50,769 bases of DNA from Rhodosalinus sediminis (GTDB taxonomy: Bacteria; Pseudomonadota; Alphaproteobacteria; Rhodobacterales; Rhodobacteraceae): the NCBI RefSeq assembly GCF_003385555.1, contig NZ_QOHR01000021.1, positions 1 through 50,769 of the forward strand. The letters are read 5' to 3'. Below, piece after piece: positions 25,194 to 33,742 of the stretch (its first letter is position 1; every line of letters starts with the position of its first letter). The notes below the pieces were generated by a model. The model was given only the letters and a program-made list of their open reading frames with translations. It made no database searches and was not told the origin of the DNA. The translations under genes were made by a program, and so were the position numbers.

Positions 25194-26456
25194 TCAGCGT
25201 GTTTCGGGCGCCTCCAGCAGAATCACCGAGCAGGCCGCCTCGTCGAAGCCGATGACGCCGCCGCCGTTCTCGGCGAGCGCGATCCGCGCGCGCTCCGTCT
25301 GCCGCGCCCCGGCCTCGCCGCGGAGCTGCAGCGCGAGCTCGTGGATCATCGACAGGCCGGTGGCGCCCACCGGATGCCCCTTGGACACCAGTCCGCCGGA
25401 AAGGTTCACCGGCAACCGCCCGCCCAGCGCCGTCGCGCCGCTCTCGACCAGGGGGCCGCCGCCGCCGTCCTCGGCGAAGCCCAGCATCTCGAGCTGGAAG
25501 ATCTCGCAGAAGGACGTCGCGTCGTGCACCTCCAGCAGGTCCACGTCCGCCGGGCCGAGCCCCGCCCTGTCGTAGGCCTTGCGCGCGGCGACGCGGCTCA
25601 GGCCCGGCTCGTCGGCGGCGCGGTACTTGCCGCCGCTGAGCACCGAGGCGCGCACCTTCACGGCCCGGCGCCGCACGGCCTCCGGCATCCGCGCGAGCGC
25701 GTCGCCGGACACGAGGATCGCCGCCGCCGCCCCGTCGCCCACCGGCGCGGCCATCGCGCGGGTGATCGGCCACGAGACCTCGCGGTCGGCCAGCGCCGCC
25801 TCGACGGACACCTCGAAGCGGTACTGCGCCTTCGGGTTGAGCGCCCCGTGGCGGTGGCTCTTGGACGCGGCGACGGCGATCTGCTCGCGCGTGGTGCCGT
25901 GGCGGCGCATGTGCCAGGCGGCCTGCATCGCGTAGGTGTTCATGAAGACCGTTCCGCCGCCGCCGTTCGGCTCGAAGGGCTTGCCGGCCTCCTCCCCTCG
26001 CGCGCGGTAGTAGGCGTGCCAATCCCCGGGATCGAGCTGATCGATGCCCCCCTCGAAGATCTCGAGCGTGCGGGCGGGATCGTCGGGCACGAAGGTCTTC
26101 TCGACGCCGATGGCCAGCGCCACCTCCATGTCGCCCGATGCCACGTCCTTCCATGCGCCGTGCAACGCCATCGAGGCGGTCGCGCATCCACCCTCGACAT
26201 TGATCATCGGCACCCGTTCGGGAAAGAGCCCCTCCCGGACCAGCGGCGTGAAGCAGACCTGCCCGCGGATGTTGCGCTGACCGAAGGTGCCCATCCCGCA
26301 GTTGCCGAACCACGCCTGCTCGATCGGCGCGCCGTCCTCCCAGCCGGCATCGGCCAGACACTCGAGATAGGCCTCCCGGGCGAGATCCTTGAACCCGTCC
26401 TCCGGACGCTTGCCGAAGGCCGTGCAGGACGTGGCGATCACGTAGACGTCGCGCAT
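25194..26456 (-). CDS. Thiolase of the SCP2 / lipid-transfer type
   Basis: A 420-residue thiolase starting MRDVYVIATSCTAFGK at 26456, whose start lies inside the reductase gene (19-base overlap). The nucleophilic cysteine is in EGGCATASMALHGAW (about residue 88), and the histidine pair is in HDATSFCEIF and in SKGHPVGATGLSMIHEL. The last block is NGGGVIGFDEAACSVILL, as in SCP2-type thiolases used for branched or sterol side chains and for DitF-like steps. It should cleave a 3-ketoacyl-CoA. It is the last gene of the P450-reductase-thiolase operon. Confidence 0.91.
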   Translation of the reverse strand: MRDVYVIATSCTAFGKRPEDGFKDLAREAYLECLADAGWEDGAPIEQAWFGNCGMGTFGQRNIRGQVCFTPLVREGLFPERVPMINVEGGCATASMALHGAWKDVASGDMEVALAIGVEKTFVPDDPARTLEIFEGGIDQLDPGDWHAYYRARGEEAGKPFEPNGGGGTVFMNTYAMQAAWHMRRHGTTREQIAVAASKSHRHGALNPKAQYRFEVSVEAALADREVSWPITRAMAAPVGDGAAAAILVSGDALARMPEAVRRRAVKVRASVLSGGKYRAADEPGLSRVAARKAYDRAGLGPADVDLLEVHDATSFCEIFQLEMLGFAEDGGGGPLVESGATALGGRLPVNLSGGLVSKGHPVGATGLSMIHELALQLRGEAGARQTERARIALAENGGGVIGFDEAACSVILLEAPETR

Positions 26457-27442
26457 GCGCTCTCTCCCGTCAGAAGGATCTTGCCCGCGCGCCCGCCCCG
26501 CGCGGCATGGGCGACCGCGTCGCGCAGGCGGTCGAGGGGGTAGCGCGCCTCCACATCGGTGTGGATCACGCCCTCGGCGAGCTTCCGCGCGAGGAAGCCG
26601 TGCAGGTCGCGCATCGCCTCGGGCGACGCGGTGCGGTACCACTCCGCGAGCCAGAAGCCCTGCACGCGCACGTCCCGGAACACGAGATCGCGCGCGCCCA
26701 CGCGGCTGTCCTCTCCGGACAAGAGGCCGTAGACAACGACCCGACCGTGCGCGCCCACCGCGGCGGCGAGCTCGGCCGTCGCGCCCCCGCCCACCGCGTC
26801 GAGCGCGAGCCGTGGCGGGGCGCCGGCCACCCCGGCGACGGCGGAGGCGAGGTCCGTGTCGCCGCCGTCCACGATCACGGCATCGGCGCCGTCGGCCATG
26901 AGCGCGGCGCGGACGTCCTCCCGGCGCACGATGTTGACGGTGCGCACCCCCATCTCGCGGGCGAAGCGGATCACCATCCGCCCGACGTTGGAGTTCGCGG
27001 CGTTCTGAACGATCCAGTCGCCCGGCGCGAGGTCGGCGATCGTGGTCAGGAGAAGCCGGGCGGTCCCGGGATTGGCCCGCATCAGGGCGGCCTGTTCGGG
27101 GTCGGCGCCCTCCGGCGCGCGCGGCGCCATGCGCGCGTCGAGCACCACCGTGTCGGCCCAGAGTCCCTGCCCCGCCGGCAGCACCGCGTCGCCCGGCGCG
27201 AGCCGCGTCACCCCGTCGCCCACCGCGTCCACGATGCCGTAGGCGCCGACGCCCGGGGTCGCCGGCAGCGCGACGGGCTCGGCGCCGTATCGCCCCTCGA
27301 CGGTCAAGAGGTCGGCCGGATTGATCGTCATCACGCGGTTGCGCACCCGCACCTCGCCCGGGCCGGGGCGGGGATCGGGCGCCTCGACCACCTCGAGCAC
27401 CTCCTCGGGCCGCCCGTGCCGGCGGAAGATCGCGTATTTCAT
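26438..27442 (-). CDS. Zinc-independent MDR oxidoreductase (quinone reductase / MECR-like enoyl reductase)
   Basis: A 334-residue medium-chain dehydrogenase/reductase without the structural or catalytic zinc cysteines. The N-terminal GroES-like domain has NRVMTINPADLLTVEGRY and LPATPGVGAYGIVDAVG, a pattern close to mitochondrial trans-2-enoyl-CoA reductase. The Rossmann part holds WIVQNAANSNVGRMVIRFAR and NIVRRED for NADPH. It may reduce an enoyl-CoA, although quinone or aldehyde reduction cannot be excluded. It starts 82 bases after the P450 stop and overlaps the thiolase start by 19 bases, so it belongs to that operon. Confidence 0.88.
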   Translation of the reverse strand: MKYAIFRRHGRPEEVLEVVEAPDPRPGPGEVRVRNRVMTINPADLLTVEGRYGAEPVALPATPGVGAYGIVDAVGDGVTRLAPGDAVLPAGQGLWADTVVLDARMAPRAPEGADPEQAALMRANPGTARLLLTTIADLAPGDWIVQNAANSNVGRMVIRFAREMGVRTVNIVRREDVRAALMADGADAVIVDGGDTDLASAVAGVAGAPPRLALDAVGGGATAELAAAVGAHGRVVVYGLLSGEDSRVGARDLVFRDVRVQGFWLAEWYRTASPEAMRDLHGFLARKLAEGVIHTDVEARYPLDRLRDAVAHAARGGRAGKILLTGESACATST

Positions 27443-27524
27443 CGCCTCGCCTCCCCTGTCGGGCCACCCGAGGGGCGCGCCGACCGCGAACCATGCCGCC
27501 GACGCGCCCAGCCGTGAGTGGCGG

Positions 27525-28763
27525 CTAACCTTTCAGGCGCACGGGCAGGCGCCGGGTGCCCCGCGGCACCATCGCGTCGAGCCATTCGGGCGGCTCCTCC
27601 GGATCGAGGGCCAGCTCCGGGAACCGCTCGAAGAGCGCCTGCACGGCGACGCGCCCCTCCTCCCGCGCGAGCTTCGCCCCGAGGCAGAGGTGAATCCCCT
27701 GCCCGAAGGTCAGGTGCCGGTTCTGCGTGCGGGTGATGTCGAAGCGCTCGGGCTCGGAGAACTGGCGCGGGTCGCGGTTGGCCGAATTGACCATGACGAA
27801 GACCCGGTCGCCCTCCCGCAGGTGGCGGCCGTGCAGCACGTGATCCTCCGCGACCTCGCGCACCAGCGCGTTCGTCGGCCCGTCGTAGCGCAGCACCTCC
27901 TCGATCGCGCCGTGAATGCGCCCCGGGTCCGCGCGCAGCGACGCCAGCTGATCGGGATGGCGCAGCAACAGGAGCGCCGCGTTGCCGATGAGATTCGTGG
28001 TCGTCTCGTGCCCGGCGAAGAGAACGAGGATGCAGGTCGCCACGAGCTCGTCGTCGGTCAGGCTGTCGCCGTCGTCCTGCGCCTCGATCAGGTCCATGAG
28101 GAAGCTCGGCCGCGGATCGCGCCGGCGCTCGGCCACGAGGTCCCGGAAATAGGCCGACATCTTGCGGCATCCGCGCGCGGCGCGCGTGTACTTGTCGGTC
28201 GCGTTGCGGGCGCCGCCGATGAAAACGGCCATGTCGTCGGACCATGCCTTGAAGTCGTCGAGCCGGTCGCGCGGCACGTCGAGCAGGTCCATGATCACGA
28301 AGGCCGGCAGTTGCAGCGCGAACTCCCGGATCAGATCGACGCGCGCCGCGCCGCGCGTCTCGAGACGATCGAGCAGCATCTCCGTGATCTCGACGATGTT
28401 GGGGCGCATCCGCTCGATCGCCGGGGCGGTGAAGGCGTGGCGCATGATCCGCCGCAGGCGCGTGTGATCGGGCGGGTCGCGGAACGCCAGCCACAGGTTG
28501 AGGTAATGGATCAGGTCGCGCAGGAGCGCCGCCTCCTCGGGCGGGCGGGCCGTGTAGAAGCGCACGAGCCGGTTCACCGACAGATGGTCGGAGAGCAGCA
28601 GATCGCGCACGTCGTCGTAGCGCGTGACGATCCAGGACTTGACCGAGGGGCTCCAGTGGACCGGGTCCTCATCGCGCAGGCGCGCGTAGACGGGAAACGG
28701 GTCCGCCATCACCGCCGGGTCGGACGGATCGTACACGAGGTCATCGGCGCCCTGACCGTCCAT
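27525..28763 (-). CDS. Cytochrome P450 (bacterial class I type)
   Basis: A 412-residue soluble P450. The start MDGQGADDLVYDPSDP at 28763 is 21 bases downstream of the operator, with GGGGA as ribosome site. The I-helix motif is LFAGHETTTN, the K-helix ExxR is EEVLR, and the heme loop is FGQGIHLCLGAKLAR with Cys360. The sequence style recalls CYP families acting on terpenes, fatty acids or steroid-like substrates, but I cannot name the family. No ferredoxin or ferredoxin reductase is encoded nearby, so redox partners must lie elsewhere. First gene of the P450-reductase-thiolase operon and the unit with the most symmetrical operator. Confidence 0.95.
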   Translation of the reverse strand: MDGQGADDLVYDPSDPAVMADPFPVYARLRDEDPVHWSPSVKSWIVTRYDDVRDLLLSDHLSVNRLVRFYTARPPEEAALLRDLIHYLNLWLAFRDPPDHTRLRRIMRHAFTAPAIERMRPNIVEITEMLLDRLETRGAARVDLIREFALQLPAFVIMDLLDVPRDRLDDFKAWSDDMAVFIGGARNATDKYTRAARGCRKMSAYFRDLVAERRRDPRPSFLMDLIEAQDDGDSLTDDELVATCILVLFAGHETTTNLIGNAALLLLRHPDQLASLRADPGRIHGAIEEVLRYDGPTNALVREVAEDHVLHGRHLREGDRVFVMVNSANRDPRQFSEPERFDITRTQNRHLTFGQGIHLCLGAKLAREEGRVAVQALFERFPELALDPEEPPEWLDAMVPRGTRRLPVRLKG

Positions 28764-29071
28764 GCGTTCCCCTGGTCCTCTTTTACCAAACGATCGTTTG
28801 TTAATAGCGCCGCCACGTCCGCCTGACAAGCCCGCAGATGCCCGGGGGCGGTCGCCGCCCGCCGCGCGGCAGGCGAAACTTGGCGCCGGGCGGACCGTTC
28901 GGATGCGGCGGCCTTGCCGCCCGCAGGGCGCCCAACCGACTGCCCCCCCGCGCGCGACCGGCCCCGGTCGCCATGGCGGCGCCGGTCCGGCGGCCGCGCG
29001 CGGCGGCGCTCTTGCCGCGCGCCGCGCCCTGTCGTAGGCAGACACGACGGCCCCGGCGGAGGAGGTGCAGG
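28764..29071. other. Intergenic region, P450 promoter side
   Basis: Bases 28764-28810 carry the P450 promoter and operator. The remaining 260 bases up to the sulfurtransferase are extremely GC-rich, have no supported gene, and contain no obvious terminator with a T-run. A GGAGGAGGTG ribosome site sits directly before the GTG at 29072. Confidence 0.4.
28784..28803. promoter_or_regulatory. TetR-type operator, copy 4 (P450 operon), best copy
   Basis: TACCAAACGATCGTTTGTTA contains the perfect 14-bp palindrome CAAACGATCGTTTG (28787-28800), and 9 of the 10 symmetric pairs of the 20-mer match. It ends 21 bases upstream of the P450 start codon on the minus strand. A perfect palindrome of this length is typical of TetR-family operators. 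Confidence 0.78.
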
Positions 29072-29926
29072 GTGACGGACGATCCGAAGACGCTGGTCTC
29101 GACCGACTGGCTCGCCGCGCATCTCGACGATCCCGACCTGCGGGTGCTCGACGGGTCGTGGTACATGCCGGATCAGAGCCGCGACGCCCGCGCCGAATAC
29201 GAGGCCGGGCACATCCCCGGCGCGCGCTTCTTCGACATCGACGAGATCGCCGACGCCCGCTCGGAGCTTCCGCACATGGCGCCCCCGGTCGAGAAATTCA
29301 TGTCGCGCCTGCGCGGCATGGGCGTGGGCGACGGGCATCAGGTGGTCGTCTACGACGGCGCCGGGCTCTTCTCGGCGGCGCGCGTCTGGTGGACGCTGAA
29401 GCTGATGGGGCAGGACGACGTGGCGGTGCTCGACGGCGGTCTGCCCAAGTGGCAGGCCGAGGGCCGGCCGCTCGACGACATGCCCCCCGTGGTGCGCGAC
29501 CGGCACATGACCGCGCGCAAGCAGAACCACCTCGTCAAGGACGTCACGCAGGTCTCGGCGGCGGTGAAGCTCGGCGACCACGAGATCGTGGACGCCCGCC
29601 CCGCCGACCGCTTCCGCGGCGAGGCCCCCGAGCCGCGCGAGGGGCTGCGCGCGGGCCATATCCCGGGCTCGCGCAACCTGCCCTTCACCGAGCTTCTGAC
29701 CGAGGACGGCACGATGAAGGACCCGGCCGCGCTCCGCGCCGCCTTCGAGGCCGCCGGCGTGGACCTGTCGAAACCCGTGATCACCAGCTGCGGCTCCGGC
29801 GTGACCGCGGCGATCGTCAACCTCGCGCTGGCGCGGCTCGGGAAGGCCGACCACGCGCTCTACGACGGCTCGTGGGCCGAATGGGGCCGCTTCCCCACGC
29901 TGCCCGTCGCCACCGGAGACGCCTGA
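29072..29926 (+). CDS. sseA: 3-mercaptopyruvate / thiosulfate sulfurtransferase, two rhodanese domains
   Basis: A 284-residue tandem rhodanese. The GTG at 29072 (VTDDPKTLVSTDWLA) has a near-perfect ribosome site; an upstream ATG in frame would add Arg-rich noise. The N-terminal inactive domain has DQSRDARAEYEAGHIPGARFFDID. The C-terminal catalytic domain has HIPGSRNLPF and the active-site loop CGSGVTA with Cys240. This CGSGVTA loop is the one of mercaptopyruvate sulfurtransferases rather than CRKGVT thiosulfate enzymes. Its TGA overlaps the aminotransferase ATG by one base, which suggests a combined cysteine/aromatic amino acid role. Confidence 0.92.
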   Translation: MTDDPKTLVSTDWLAAHLDDPDLRVLDGSWYMPDQSRDARAEYEAGHIPGARFFDIDEIADARSELPHMAPPVEKFMSRLRGMGVGDGHQVVVYDGAGLFSAARVWWTLKLMGQDDVAVLDGGLPKWQAEGRPLDDMPPVVRDRHMTARKQNHLVKDVTQVSAAVKLGDHEIVDARPADRFRGEAPEPREGLRAGHIPGSRNLPFTELLTEDGTMKDPAALRAAFEAAGVDLSKPVITSCGSGVTAAIVNLALARLGKADHALYDGSWAEWGRFPTLPVATGDA

Positions 29927-31110
29927 TGTTCGAGACGCTCAGCCAGCAGCCGCCCGACAAGATCATCGAGCTGATGAAGCTCTACGCCGACGATCCGCGC
30001 GCCGAGAAGATCGACCTCGGCGTGGGCGTCTACAAGAACGCCGAGGGCGTGACCCCGGTGATGCGCGCGATCAAGGCCGCCGAGAAGCGCCTCTGGGAGG
30101 AGCAGACGACGAAATCCTACGTTGGGCTCACGGGCGATCCGGCCTTCAACGACGCGATGATCGATCTGGTGCTCGGCGACGCGCTCTCGCGGCCGCACGT
30201 CGCCTCGGCGGCGACGCCGGGCGGCACGGGCGCGGTGCGTCAGGCCTTCGAACTGGCGCGCATGGCCAACCCGGGGCTGCGCGTATTCGTCTCCGATCCG
30301 ACCTGGCCCAACCACCTCTCGATCCTCAAGCACCTCGGGATCGAGACGGTGCCCTACCGCTATTTCGACGACGCCACCTGCACCGTGGACAGCGAGGGCA
30401 TGCTCGCCGATCTGGAGCGGGCGCGGCCGGGCGACATCGTGCTCCTGCACGGGTGCTGTCACAACCCGACCGGCGCGAACCCGGGCGCGGCGGCCTGGCG
30501 CGACATCGTCTCGGTGCTGCGCACGACCGGCGCGACGCCGATGATCGACCTCGCCTATCAGGGCTTCGGCGACGGGCTCGCGGCGGATGCGGGGCCGACG
30601 CGGCTGATCGCGTCCTCCCTGCCCGAGACACTGATCGCAGTCAGCTGCTCGAAGAACTTCGGCGTCTACCGCGAGCGCACCGGCGCGCTGATGGCCGCCG
30701 GACAGGACACCGACCGCGTCGCGGCGGTTCAGGACAACCTCGCCTACCTCAACCGGCAGAACTACTCCTTCCCGCCGGATCACGGGGCGCGGGCGGTGAC
30801 CATGGTGCTCACCGACCCGGAGCTGCGCGCCGACTGGGAGGCCGAGCTCGAGGAGATGCGCACCGGGATGCTCCACCTGCGCGAGGCGCTCGCGGCGGAG
30901 CTTCGGGCGCGCGCGGGCTCGGACCGCTTCGCCTTCCTCGCCGAGCATCGCGGCATGTTCTCGCGCCTCGGCGCGACGCCCGAACAGGTGCAGCGCCTGC
31001 GCGAGGATCACGGCGTCTACATGGTGGGCGACAGCCGGATGAACATCGCCGGCCTGAACGAGGCGACGGTGCCCATCCTCGCCGAGGCGATCGTCAGGGC
31101 CGGCGTCTAG
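29926..31110 (+). CDS. Aromatic amino acid / aspartate aminotransferase (class I, subgroup Ia)
   Basis: A 394-residue PLP enzyme of the AspC/TyrB type. The pattern IDLGVGVYKNAEGVTPVMRAIKAAEK at the N-terminus, SYVGLTGD, and HGCCHNPTGANP are all present. The PLP lysine lies in SCSKNFGVYRERTG (Lys243), and the substrate-carboxylate arginine in DSRMNIAGL near the C-terminus. It moves the amino group between aspartate or aromatic amino acids and 2-oxoglutarate. It is coupled to the sulfurtransferase by a TGATG overlap; cysteine transamination would yield the 3-mercaptopyruvate that the sulfurtransferase uses. It ends in a 4-base overlap with the convergent phosphoesterase. Confidence 0.93.
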   Translation: MFETLSQQPPDKIIELMKLYADDPRAEKIDLGVGVYKNAEGVTPVMRAIKAAEKRLWEEQTTKSYVGLTGDPAFNDAMIDLVLGDALSRPHVASAATPGGTGAVRQAFELARMANPGLRVFVSDPTWPNHLSILKHLGIETVPYRYFDDATCTVDSEGMLADLERARPGDIVLLHGCCHNPTGANPGAAAWRDIVSVLRTTGATPMIDLAYQGFGDGLAADAGPTRLIASSLPETLIAVSCSKNFGVYRERTGALMAAGQDTDRVAAVQDNLAYLNRQNYSFPPDHGARAVTMVLTDPELRADWEAELEEMRTGMLHLREALAAELRARAGSDRFAFLAEHRGMFSRLGATPEQVQRLREDHGVYMVGDSRMNIAGLNEATVPILAEAIVRAGV

Positions 31111-31835
31111 AAGGCCGCCCGCCCGCGTTCCTCCAGCAGCCAGGCATCGCCGCCCTCGAAGACCGCCGGGATGAGCGCGCGCCCGTGGCCCGCGCCGCCG
31201 TCCATGTTGACCCGGTTCGCGTGGCGCACCGGCCGCTTGCCCGGCGTGTGGCCATGCACGACCAGCCACGGGAAGGGCCCCGGGTGGTCGAGGAAGGGCT
31301 GCCGGATCCAGAGGAAATCCTCCGGGTCCTGCTCGGGCCACGGCACGCCGGGACGGATGCCGGCGTGCACGAAGAGATACCCGTCCACCTGATGCCAGCG
31401 CGGCAGGCTCTGCAGGAAATGCAGGTGCCCCGCCGGCACCGCCTCCCGCGCCGCGAAGAGGAGCGCCTCCGCCGTCGGGGCGGCGTCCGGGTCCACGCCG
31501 TAGGAGCGCAGCGTCGCCCGCCCACCGAGGCGGTCGGCGAACCAGTTCACACCCGAGACGATGCGGTGATGATCGAGCGTGTTCAGCGTCAGGAAGCGCT
31601 CGAACATCTCGTCGTGGTTGCCCTTGACCACGGTCCAGGGACGGCCGGCCTCGATCCCGGCGATCAGCCTGTCGAGCACGCCGCGACTATCCGGGCCTCG
31701 GTCCACCAGATCGCCGAGGAAGACGACGGGCGCCTCCGGCCCGCCGTCCGCCTCGATCCGGGCGAGCGCGCGCTCGAGCTCGGGGAGCTGACCGTGGATA
31801 TCGCCGACGGCGTAGAGAGGGGCGTGAGGGTCCAT
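31107..31835 (-). CDS. Metallophosphoesterase of the PPP/ApaH-like class, second copy
   Basis: A 242-residue protein with YAVGDIHG at the N-terminus, FLGDLVDRGPDS, VKGNHDEMF and VVHGHTPGKRP, the four metal-binding blocks of PPP phosphatases. It is diverged from the one at 3164-3925 but has the same length and order, so they are paralogues. The substrate, phosphoprotein or dinucleotide, is undecided. Homologues in Rhodobacterales are often annotated as serine/threonine protein phosphatases. It may be transcribed with nothing else; serA ends 115 bases further along and lies in the same direction. Confidence 0.88.
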   Translation of the reverse strand: MDPHAPLYAVGDIHGQLPELERALARIEADGGPEAPVVFLGDLVDRGPDSRGVLDRLIAGIEAGRPWTVVKGNHDEMFERFLTLNTLDHHRIVSGVNWFADRLGGRATLRSYGVDPDAAPTAEALLFAAREAVPAGHLHFLQSLPRWHQVDGYLFVHAGIRPGVPWPEQDPEDFLWIRQPFLDHPGPFPWLVVHGHTPGKRPVRHANRVNMDGGAGHGRALIPAVFEGGDAWLLEERGRAAF

Positions 31836-31949
31836 GCGACTCGCTCGTGAACTCGGCGGCCTGCGCGCGCCGCGCGTCGGCCCGGGGCCGGGCCTCCTCG
31901 CGGCGCGGGGCGCCCGAAGAGGCCCGATCCGGGCCGATGAGGGCCGGCG

Positions 31950-33545
31950 TCAGGCCACGTCGAAGGCCAGCGGCTTGACCTGCCCGAAGAGCCCGGTGTC
32001 CTGCAGCGCCTTGACCGCCTCGGCCCGGACGGGCTCGTCGACGTAGAGAAGCGCGATCGCCTCGCCCTGCGCCTCCTTCCGGCCGAGGGTGAAGTTGGCG
32101 ATGTTCACGCCATTGTCGCCGAGGGTCCGGCCCAGCGTGCCGATGATGCCGGGGGCGTCCTCGTTGGTGGTGTAGAGCATGTGCCGCCCGACCTCAGCGT
32201 CGATGTTGATGCCCTTGATCTGGATGAAGCGCGGCTTGCCGTCCGAGAAGACCGTGCCGGCGATCGAGCGCTCGCGCTTCGCGGTGACGACGGTGACCTT
32301 GATGTAGCCCTCGAAGGCGCCGGATTTCCCCTGCTTGGTGGTCGAGGTCTTGATTCCGCGCTCCTGCGCGACGACCGGGGCGGAGACCATGTTCACGTCC
32401 GGGTTGGCGCGCTTGAGGATGCCGGCGATCACCGCGCAGTTCAGCGCCTCGAGGTTCATCTCGGCCGCCGCGCCGTCGTAGAGGATGTTGATCGCCTGCA
32501 TCGGCTCGTCCGTCATCTGCCCGATGAAGGCGCCGAGATGCCCGGCGAGCTCGATCCAGGGCCCCATGACCTTCGCCTCCTCGGCGGTGACCGAGGGCAT
32601 GTTGAGCGCGTTCTGCACCGCGCCTGTCAGCAGGTAGTCCGACATCTGCTCGGCCACCTGCAGCGCCACGTTCTCCTGCGCTTCCGAGGTCGCCGCGCCG
32701 AGGTGCGGGGTGCAGACGACGTTCGGCAGACCGAAGAGCGGGTTCTCGGTGGCCGGCTCCTCGGCGAAGACGTCGATGCCGGCGCTGCCGACGTGGCCCG
32801 CCTCGATCAGGTCGGCGAGGGCCTGCTCGTCCACGAGCCCGCCGCGCGCGCAGTTGATGATGCGCACGCCCTTCTTCGTCTTCTCGAGGTTCTCGCGCGA
32901 GAGGATGTTCTCCGTCTGGTCGGTGAGCGGCACGTGCAGCGTGATGAAATCCGCCCGGCCGAGCAGCTCGTCGAGCTCGACCTTCTCGACGCCCATCTTG
33001 TCGGCGCGCTCCTGGCTGAGGAAGGGATCGTAGGCCACGACCTTCATCCGCAGGCCGCGGGCGCGGTCGCAGACGATGGAGCCGATGTTGCCCGCCCCGA
33101 TCACGCCGAGCGTCTTGCCGGTGAGTTCCACGCCCATGAAGCGCGACTTCTCCCACTTGCCCGCCTGAGTGGAAGCGCTGGCCTCCGGGATCTGGCGGGC
33201 GACGGCGAACATCATCGCGATGGCGTGCTCGGCGGTGGTGATCGAGTTGCCGAAGGGCGTGTTCATCACGATCACGCCCTTCTTGGAGGCCGCGTCGCGG
33301 TCGACGTTGTCCACGCCGATGCCGGCGCGGCCCACGACCTTCAGGTTGTCCGCCGCCTCGAGGAGCTTCGCGGTCACCTTGGTCGCCGAGCGGATGGCGA
33401 GGCCGTCGTACTGGCCGATGATCTCCTGCAGCTTTTCCTTGTCCTTGCCGACCTCGGGCATGAAGTCGACGTCGATCCCGCGGTCGCGGAAGATCTGCAC
33501 GGCGGTTTCGGAAAGCTTGTCGGAAACGAGAACCTTGGGAGCCAT
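31950..33545 (-). CDS. serA: D-3-phosphoglycerate dehydrogenase
   Basis: A 531-residue long-form SerA, the first enzyme of serine biosynthesis. The substrate and NAD+ domains occupy about residues 1-310, with LGVIGAGNIGSIV for the dinucleotide, the catalytic arginine in INCARGGLVDE and the catalytic histidine in CTPHLGAATSEAQ. The intervening ASB domain is at about 320-450, and a C-terminal ACT domain (NEDAPGIIGTLGRTLGDNGV) is at about 455-531, a usual serine sensor. It lies 197 bases downstream of serC, co-directional, so serC-serA is likely an operon. Confidence 0.98.
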   Translation of the reverse strand: MAPKVLVSDKLSETAVQIFRDRGIDVDFMPEVGKDKEKLQEIIGQYDGLAIRSATKVTAKLLEAADNLKVVGRAGIGVDNVDRDAASKKGVIVMNTPFGNSITTAEHAIAMMFAVARQIPEASASTQAGKWEKSRFMGVELTGKTLGVIGAGNIGSIVCDRARGLRMKVVAYDPFLSQERADKMGVEKVELDELLGRADFITLHVPLTDQTENILSRENLEKTKKGVRIINCARGGLVDEQALADLIEAGHVGSAGIDVFAEEPATENPLFGLPNVVCTPHLGAATSEAQENVALQVAEQMSDYLLTGAVQNALNMPSVTAEEAKVMGPWIELAGHLGAFIGQMTDEPMQAINILYDGAAAEMNLEALNCAVIAGILKRANPDVNMVSAPVVAQERGIKTSTTKQGKSGAFEGYIKVTVVTAKRERSIAGTVFSDGKPRFIQIKGINIDAEVGRHMLYTTNEDAPGIIGTLGRTLGDNGVNIANFTLGRKEAQGEAIALLYVDEPVRAEAVKALQDTGLFGQVKPLAFDVA

Positions 33546-33742
33546 TGGTCTGTCCTTGTTCAGGGGTCCGGGGACCGCGCAGACGCGCGCGCGCCGGAGG
33601 GGTGTCGGGAGGGACGCGGGCCCGCGTCCCGGGGGATGTCGGAGAAGGGGCGCGCGCCCTCAGGCGGGCGGCACGCGGCGCACGGACCGGGCGCGGCGGC
33701 GCGGGGCAGGCCCGGCGCGCGCCGCCCCGCCCCGCGCGCCCA

